A DNA stretch of 16,743 nt from Bacillota bacterium (GTDB lineage: Bacteria > Bacillota > Clostridia > Oscillospirales > Oscillospiraceae), in contig JAEWYA010000120.1 of NCBI GenBank assembly GCA_023395775.1, positions 1-16,743 on the forward strand. The letters run 5' to 3'. This document shows, in pieces, positions 13,592-16,743 of the stretch. The translations under genes and the position numbers were made by a program. The notes under the pieces were generated by a model. It saw nothing but the letters and a program-made list of their open reading frames with translations, was not told the origin of the DNA and did not search any database. Positions within the stretch are counted from its first letter, which is position 1, and each line of letters begins with the position of its first letter.

Positions 13592-15910
13592 TTAATTATC
13601 TTGATTCGTCGGCGTGTATACCTTTTCTAATGCGGCTACAACCTCGGGATCGAATTGTGTTCCTGAACACCGTTTAAGTTCCTTCATAGCTTGTTCATGT
13701 GAAAACGAATGCTTATAGGGCCTATTTGCAGTCATTGCTTCATAAGCATCTGCTACCGTTATAATTCTGGAAACCAAAGGAATTTTATCACCGGAAAGCC
13801 CCCGTGGATAACCATGTCCATCCCACCTTTCATGATGTGATAAAACATATTCCGAAAGCCTCGTATAGACATCTACTGATTTTAGGATGTGATAACCAAT
13901 TTCAGGATGTTTTTTGATCTCCATAAATTCTGCTTCTGTTAATTTGCCGGGCTTATTAAGAATGTTGCAATCAATGGCGATTTTACCAATGTCATGCATT
14001 AATCCTGCTGTTTCCAGCTCTTTTAAAACTTCATTGTCCAGTTTCATTGCTTCACCGATTTTTCGGCTTAACTCGCTGACTTTTTCTGAATGAATCTTCT
14101 CCCTTGGATTAGTTTTGTGAAGTGTTTGCATAATCACTTTGATCGTTTGATTTCTCATGCTTTGACTTTCAACGATTTTTGTACTATACATATGATCTTC
14201 AGCTTTAGAAAGCACTTCTTTTATATTTTCCTGCGGCTGTATTTTTGTTTCCCAGCCAATGGATATTGACATAACAATGCTATTATTTTTTTGATTGTCT
14301 ATTGCCTTATATATTCGCTTTACAATTAACTCGGCTTGATTATAGGTTGTTCTTGGCAATAATAAAACAAATTCATCGCCTCCAATTCTTGAAACAATAT
14401 CATCAGCCCTGCTTTCGCTTTTCAACACTTTTGCGATGCTTTGTAAAAGCAAATCCCCGGCTTCATGTCCAAAGGCATCGTTGGTGAGCTTAAGGCCATT
14501 TACATCCGCCATGGCAATGGTAAGTGGAAGACTTTTTTCAATATCTATTCGGTTTAGTTCCTCTTCAAAGAAATGCCTGTTATAAAGTCCCGTCAACTGA
14601 TCATGGTAACTTAGATACTCTATTTTTCTCTGCTTTTCCTTTTTTTCGGTAACATCTCTAAATACCAACACTGTACCAATAATATTACCGTTTCTATCGG
14701 TAATGGGAGATGCACTGTCTTCAATAGGAATGTTTTTTCCTGCCTTAGTAATTAGGACAGTGTGATTTTCAAGTAAAACAACCTCTTTGAGCTGCAGAGC
14801 TTTTGCTACCGGATTAGCACATTTCTCTCTTGTGTACTCATTGACAATCCTGAACACATCCTCGAAGGGTTTACCGGCAGCTTCTTCCTGTGTCCAACCG
14901 GTCAATTTTTCAGAAACGGTATTCAGTAAAACGATTTGTCCATCTTGATCTGTAGAAATTACGCCATCGCCAATTGACTTTAAGGTGGTGCTGAAAAGTT
15001 CCTTTTCAAGTTCAAGCGTCTTTGCTTTTTCTGTTAAAGTATCAATTAAATCTTTAATCGAATTTTTCATTTTTTCGATGGAAATAGCGAGTTGCCCAAC
15101 CTCATCTTTCCTTCTTAAAATATTGCAATCTATGTCTTGGTCCAGAACTCCGTTGGAAATTAAATTTGCTAAGTTTGCAGTTTTCAGCAAGGGCGTCGTT
15201 ATACTTTTTGACAATAAATACACCAAAAAAATTGTACAAAAAGCGATAATTAAAAACAAAAGAGAAATAGACAAAATCTGATTGCGAAAGGCCGTGCTTA
15301 TTTCTTGCCTTTTGTCATCAATTGTTTTATTGATGTCGTCGATGTAATTTCCGGTGCCCACGACCCAATTAAAGGGCTTAAACAGCTTAACATAACCCCG
15401 CTTCATTAAAGGTTCAGTTTGATTTGCTTTGGGAAACCAATAGTCTTGGTATCCGCTTCCAGAATCCAGTGCGATTTCTATAAACTGCTTTAGAATAGGA
15501 GTTCCTTGGGCATCGCGGAAGTCATAACGGTTGGTTCCTTCAATACTGGAACCAAGCAGCACGACGTTAATCCCCTCTGTTGTATCAATCCAAAAATAGC
15601 CGTCATCATTATATCTGAGGTTTCGGACCAAATCGGCACCTAACGCTTGCGATTCCGCAAAAGTCAGTTCGCCGGATTCATATTTTTTATAGACGCCCTC
15701 CAGCAAAGTAACTACATTATCTACTTGGTTTTTTATATTTGCGTCGTAACTATTCCGAATTGTTTGCTCAATAAGTTTAAAATCGTTTTGTTCATTAAGG
15801 TATGCACTGTATAAAAAACTGGCGGCTATAGCAATTATCAAGGCGAAAATGGAGGCAACAAAAATGGATAGTTTTGTCCTGATTTTAATATTATTTATGA
15901 ATTTAAACAC
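13592..15910 (-). CDS. Membrane sensor with Cache, HAMP, PAS, GGDEF and HD-GYP domains (cyclic-di-GMP synthesis and breakdown)
   Basis: This is a 772-residue signalling protein. TM1 (about 12-34) and TM2 (about 211-234) enclose an extracellular sCache-2 sensor containing DDGYFWIDTTEG (102-113). HAMP (about 235-290), PAS (about 305-420), GGDEF (about 435-590) and HD-GYP (about 595-765) follow. The cyclase site GGDEF (510-514) is intact, with an inhibitory I-site RADD (501-504) exactly five residues before it. The phosphodiesterase side keeps H607, H639-D640 (LMHDIGK), H668 and HERWDGHGYP with GYP at 700-702, plus D731. Both activities are therefore possible. Such proteins set cyclic-di-GMP levels in response to external small ligands. 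The start is GTG with GGAGGG 8 nt upstream. Codon use is much more AT-rich than the left half of the window. This fits cargo of a mobile element or an earlier lateral gain. Confidence 0.95.
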   Translation of the reverse strand: MFKFINNIKIRTKLSIFVASIFALIIAIAASFLYSAYLNEQNDFKLIEQTIRNSYDANIKNQVDNVVTLLEGVYKKYESGELTFAESQALGADLVRNLRYNDDGYFWIDTTEGINVVLLGSSIEGTNRYDFRDAQGTPILKQFIEIALDSGSGYQDYWFPKANQTEPLMKRGYVKLFKPFNWVVGTGNYIDDINKTIDDKRQEISTAFRNQILSISLLFLIIAFCTIFLVYLLSKSITTPLLKTANLANLISNGVLDQDIDCNILRRKDEVGQLAISIEKMKNSIKDLIDTLTEKAKTLELEKELFSTTLKSIGDGVISTDQDGQIVLLNTVSEKLTGWTQEEAAGKPFEDVFRIVNEYTREKCANPVAKALQLKEVVLLENHTVLITKAGKNIPIEDSASPITDRNGNIIGTVLVFRDVTEKKEKQRKIEYLSYHDQLTGLYNRHFFEEELNRIDIEKSLPLTIAMADVNGLKLTNDAFGHEAGDLLLQSIAKVLKSESRADDIVSRIGGDEFVLLLPRTTYNQAELIVKRIYKAIDNQKNNSIVMSISIGWETKIQPQENIKEVLSKAEDHMYSTKIVESQSMRNQTIKVIMQTLHKTNPREKIHSEKVSELSRKIGEAMKLDNEVLKELETAGLMHDIGKIAIDCNILNKPGKLTEAEFMEIKKHPEIGYHILKSVDVYTRLSEYVLSHHERWDGHGYPRGLSGDKIPLVSRIITVADAYEAMTANRPYKHSFSHEQAMKELKRCSGTQFDPEVVAALEKVYTPTNQDN

Positions 15911-16015
15911 CTTGAATCCCTCCTCGCTTTACGTATAGCCAAAAATTTTCGATTTGTTAAACGCTTCAATAAGTGGGGGAGCAGCTAATTTCCTGATTCT
16001 GTATAATTTTGTAAT

Positions 16016-16045
16016 ATTATAGCATATTTTAAACGTAAAATGCAA
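16016..16045 (-). promoter_or_regulatory. Candidate promoter of the cyclic-di-GMP gene
   Basis: On the minus strand TTGCAT (16045-16040) and a perfect TATAAT (16021-16016) are spaced by 18 nt. The leader to the GTG start would be about 100 nt. I looked for a GEMM-type cyclic-di-GMP riboswitch in that leader and saw none. The remaining sequence to 16318 is AT-rich without a gene I can support. Confidence 0.55.
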
Positions 16046-16318
16046 TTGCTAGCTGCGCAGCCTCCGACAAAAAGCTGAAAAAAGTAGAAGACATAAATGC
16101 TATGCAAGTATGCTTCAAGCAGTTATGTATATAAGCAAAGATGCAAACAAAAATTGAACAGACTGGGCATAAGAAGCTTTTCGCTGGAGAAAACCTCCTT
16201 AATAATTATAATATTCTGGTTTTGACGACAGAATGCGACAACAGTTGAGCCGATTTTATGTTAATCTATGTGTGTAGGTATTCACCAACACGGAGGAGCA
16301 CGAAAGGACGGTTGCCAT

Positions 16319-16453
16319 ATGGAAATTACAAAAGAATACTTGGTGCTGTTCAACGCGATTACGGACATAGAAATAGCGCTGGAATCCCTACGAATAAAGC
16401 TAATTGCTGCACAGCAACTTTCAGAAGAATTGTACATCAGCCGAGAAGACTAG
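16319..16453 (+). CDS. Small helical protein (44 aa) of unknown function
   Basis: The ATG at 16319 opens a 44-residue frame that begins MEITKEYLVLFNAITDIE, has a central amphipathic heptad-like helix (ALESLRIKLIAAQQ) and an acidic end. GAAAGGA lies about 11 nt upstream. The composition is that of a real small soluble protein, and similar short proteins are common in clostridial mobile elements as I recall them, but I cannot name a family. It reads away from the cyclic-di-GMP gene and toward the hairpin at 16546. Confidence 0.55.
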   Translation: MEITKEYLVLFNAITDIEIALESLRIKLIAAQQLSEELYISRED

Positions 16454-16545
16454 GGGGCCTTTTGATCCGTATTAAATCAAATATTGTGAACTATTTAGTC
16501 TCCAGGCAACATGAAGTGGCCCGATAAAAAATGAATAATGGACAA

Positions 16546-16589
16546 GAAGCTCCCTGATGTAGGAAGATAGAACTACATCAGGGGGCTTC
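16546..16589. terminator. Hairpin, possible bidirectional terminator
   Basis: A 17-bp stem with one G-T pair (16546-16562 with 16573-16589) has a 10-nt loop. T runs on both sides are weak (CGTTAG on plus, TTGTCC on minus). It lies between the convergent 44-residue ORF and the transposase remnant, which fits an ending for both. The region 16454-16545 holds nothing else recognisable. Confidence 0.55.
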
Positions 16590-16596
16590 GTTAGTG

Positions 16597-16626
16597 GTAT
16601 CAATCCACGCTCCCCGTGGAGAAGTC
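16597..16626 (-). repeat. Possible single decayed type I-C-like CRISPR repeat
   Basis: Read on the minus strand, the last 20 bases are CGGGGAGCGTGGATTGATAC. As I recall them, type I-C direct repeats end in CGGGGAGCGTGGATTGAAAC/T, so only one or two positions differ. The first third (GACTTCTCCA) matches poorly, as in a terminal degenerate repeat or one cut by the neighbouring IS. No second copy is seen in the window and no cas gene is present, so this is not called an array. Confidence 0.3.
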
Positions 16627-16664
16627 AAGAACAGTGCAGAGTATGAACACCCAAAATCTGCAGA

Positions 16665-16743
16665 TTATGCGGCCAGGCCTCTGGCGGCCTGACGATACAT
16701 GGCCGGCGGCAGACCGCCGGGGTTCGCAGTATAGATTCGCTGG
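16665..16743 (-). CDS. IS3-family-like transposase, C-terminal end (cut by window edge)
   Basis: The minus strand from the window edge to TAA (16665-16667) encodes about 25 residues ending GGLPPAMYRQAARGLAA. The block G-G-L/M-P-P-x-x-Y-R before a short Ala-rich end is typical of the last residues of IS3-family OrfB (IS150-like) integrase-type transposases, after the YN-x-x-R region that lies outside the window. Downstream, CACTGTTCTTGAC resembles the end sequences of such elements. The rest of the IS, and whether it is intact, cannot be seen. Confidence 0.6.
   Translation of the reverse strand, partial: QRIYTANPGGLPPAMYRQAARGLAA

Noticed and set aside
15911..16015. Cyclic-di-GMP riboswitch in the leader of the GGDEF/HD-GYP gene
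   Set aside because: The leader lacks the GEMM-I/II conserved sequence blocks that I could recognise.
1..16743. tRNA and rRNA genes, full CRISPR arrays, replication origin
   Set aside because: None of the expected sequences or repeat patterns was seen; the only CRISPR-like hint is a single copy at 16597-16626.

Overview
The window looks like chromosome from a Gram-positive anaerobe of class Clostridia, probably an Oscillospiraceae-like gut commensal. The evidence is a T-box leader ahead of valS, a DUF4914 protein, a PrsA/SurA-type membrane foldase, strong Shine-Dalgarno sites and GC-rich core genes. This taxonomic placement is inference from gene content and style only.

Left part (1-7473). 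On the minus strand lie tcdA (tRNA t6A dehydratase), a membrane-anchored peptidyl-prolyl isomerase with two parvulin-like repeats, and a CheW-type protein whose CheW fold is split by a complete zinc-binding CZB domain. Each has its own start signals, and two have clear terminators. Facing right is a valine-regulated operon: a sigma-A promoter, a T-box leader whose specifier loop can be read as GUC, its terminator, a small YcxB-like membrane protein, then valS and a long terminator hairpin.

Middle part (7474-11060). An AT-rich acyltransferase-3 gene looks horizontally acquired. It has a short leader ORF and its own promoter. A GC-rich DUF4914 gene follows, carrying a P-loop like that of HPr kinase/PEPCK, and it ends in a strong terminator.

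Right part (11061-16743). The minus strand holds only the C-terminal part of a polysaccharide deacetylase. It runs directly into the 3' end of a large serine recombinase gene, so a recombinase-borne element appears to have split the deacetylase. Behind the recombinase are a 59-codon accessory ORF, strong hairpins (one a perfect 25-bp stem), an AT-rich Cache-HAMP-PAS-GGDEF-HD-GYP cyclic-di-GMP protein, and a 44-residue small protein. At the right edge are a possible decayed type I-C-like CRISPR repeat and the C-terminus of an IS3-family-like transposase cut by the window end. The other half of the deacetylase is not visible, so the element probably extends past 16743.

The points most worth follow-up are the CheW/CZB fusion, the membrane protein in the valine T-box operon, the uncharacterised P-loop DUF4914 protein, the split deacetylase, and the lone CRISPR-like repeat beside the IS.
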